A stretch of 5,375 nt of DNA from Spirochaetia bacterium (GTDB lineage: Bacteria > Spirochaetota > Leptospiria > Leptospirales > Leptonemataceae): the NCBI GenBank assembly GCA_029880625.1, contig JAOUOA010000239.1, positions 1 to 5,375 on the forward strand, in the 5' to 3' direction. A model generated the notes under the pieces. It was given only the letters and a program-made list of their open reading frames with translations. It searched no databases and had not been told where the DNA came from. A program made the position numbers and the translations under genes. Shown here one piece after another: positions 4,662 to 5,375 of the stretch. Each line of letters opens with the position of its first letter. Within the stretch, counting starts at the first letter, position 1.

Positions 4662-5375
4662 ATGACAAATGCAATCAAATCCATTTTTGAATTTCGTAAC
4701 AATGAAATTAGTTCGCTGAATGGCATCAGAGCTTTTTCTATAGTGGCTGTTCTCATCAGCCACTATGTTTCAGACATACATAGATTTGAAACTAAAGTAA
4801 TTTCAAATTCTTTATTTTTTTTCCTGGAAAGTTTTTTTTCCGGAGTTGATATGTTTTTTATCCTGAGCGGATTTTTAATTTCTGCAGGGTTGAACTCAGG
4901 TTGGAAAAAAACAAAAAAAATTGATTATAAAAATTTTTTCATCAAAAGAAGTATGAGGATCTACCCAGCTTTTTATTTTTTTATTTTACTTATCACGCTA
5001 TCATATATAATCAGAATCATAATATACAAAAACTTTCCCCTCACAGATGAAATTTCAAAGAAAATATTTTTTTTTGAAAATCAAATTTCTTTAACAATTT
5101 ATGATGCGCTGTATCTTTCCAATTTTTTTGACAGTGCGCATACACATTTTTGGTCGCTTGCCCTAGAAGAACAGTTTTATTTAATTTTTCCGTTTTTTGC
5201 CGCGTTATTTTATTTTAAACTTACCCCAAAATTGCGATTGATTGTTCTCATCATATTATATTTCACACCCTTAATTTTTAGAATATTTTTTTATACTGAA
5301 CAAATCAGCAGCTCACTACCCTTACCCATATACTACATGTTGAAAGGATTCAAAAGAAATGATTCTATTATTCTG
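4662..5375 (+). CDS. Acyltransferase-3 (OafA-like) membrane protein, N-terminal 238 codons (partial)
   Basis: This reads as an acyltransferase family 3 integral membrane enzyme, a group that transfers acetyl or other acyl groups to sugars of O-antigen, capsule or exopolysaccharide at the inner membrane. The hallmark is LNGIRAFSIVAVLISHY (residues 19-35), with the conserved R-x10-H pair Arg23 and His34. It is followed by FSGVDMFFILSGFLIS (59-74), KRSMRIYPAFYFF (95-107) and HFWSLALEEQFYLIFP (162-177). Hydrophobic, Phe/Ile/Leu-rich helices alternate with short Lys/Arg loops. The family is usually about 350-400 residues for the membrane domain, or over 600 with a C-terminal SGNH domain, so the rest lies beyond the right edge. 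In-frame ATGs stand at 4659 and 4662, and a TAA at 4644-4646 closes the frame upstream. No Shine-Dalgarno is visible. It is divergent from the rml operon and strongly AT-rich, suggesting a separately acquired decoration gene. Confidence 0.9.
   Translation, partial: MTNAIKSIFEFRNNEISSLNGIRAFSIVAVLISHYVSDIHRFETKVISNSLFFFLESFFSGVDMFFILSGFLISAGLNSGWKKTKKIDYKNFFIKRSMRIYPAFYFFILLITLSYIIRIIIYKNFPLTDEISKKIFFFENQISLTIYDALYLSNFFDSAHTHFWSLALEEQFYLIFPFFAALFYFKLTPKLRLIVLIILYFTPLIFRIFFYTEQISSSLPLPIYYMLKGFKRNDSIIL

Overview
The window is part of a bacterial cell-surface polysaccharide (O-antigen or capsule type) locus. Everything from the left edge to about 3740, and probably to about 4570, reads on the minus strand. 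The right edge reads on the plus strand. In transcription order the minus strand carries a 280-residue protein of unknown function, then rmlC, rmlD, rmlB and the first 47 codons of rmlA. The complete dTDP-L-rhamnose pathway is therefore encoded, in the order C-D-B-A. The enzymes convert glucose-1-phosphate and dTTP to dTDP-glucose (RmlA), then to the 4-keto-6-deoxy intermediate (RmlB), its 3,5-epimer (RmlC) and dTDP-L-rhamnose (RmlD). The product is the donor for rhamnosyltransferases, which are not visible here.

Layout: 1-141 rmlA (minus, cut by the edge); 142-282 non-coding gap; 283-1326 rmlB (minus, TTG start behind a GAGGAG Shine-Dalgarno); 1375-2307 rmlD (minus); 2304-2855 rmlC (minus, ATGA overlap with rmlD); 2898-3740 unknown polysaccharide-locus protein (minus); 3737-4572 no intact gene, but what look like remains of a decayed minus-strand gene; 4573-4658 divergent promoter region with a 10-bp GC-rich palindrome; 4662 to the edge, an acyltransferase-3 (OafA-like) membrane protein (plus, cut by the edge).

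The interval 3741-4661 has no convincing intact ORF, but its minus strand holds a series of short, protein-like stop-free pieces in shifting frames. The last piece is the strongest. Removing one T from a five-T run (3761-3765) joins two pieces into a C-terminus that ends in a TGA overlapping the ATG of the 280-residue gene, the same ATGA junction as between rmlC and rmlD. I read this as an inactivated gene that once headed the operon. The family is not recognised; the first piece hints weakly at a family 2 glycosyltransferase.

Base composition falls from moderate in the rml genes to strongly AT-rich in the unknown gene, the remnant region and the acyltransferase. This is the usual pattern of a conserved sugar-nucleotide block next to variable, exchanged serotype genes. 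The host is most likely a Gram-negative-type bacterium with a rhamnose-containing surface glycan; I cannot name the genus. No RNA genes, CRISPR arrays or intact mobile elements were seen.
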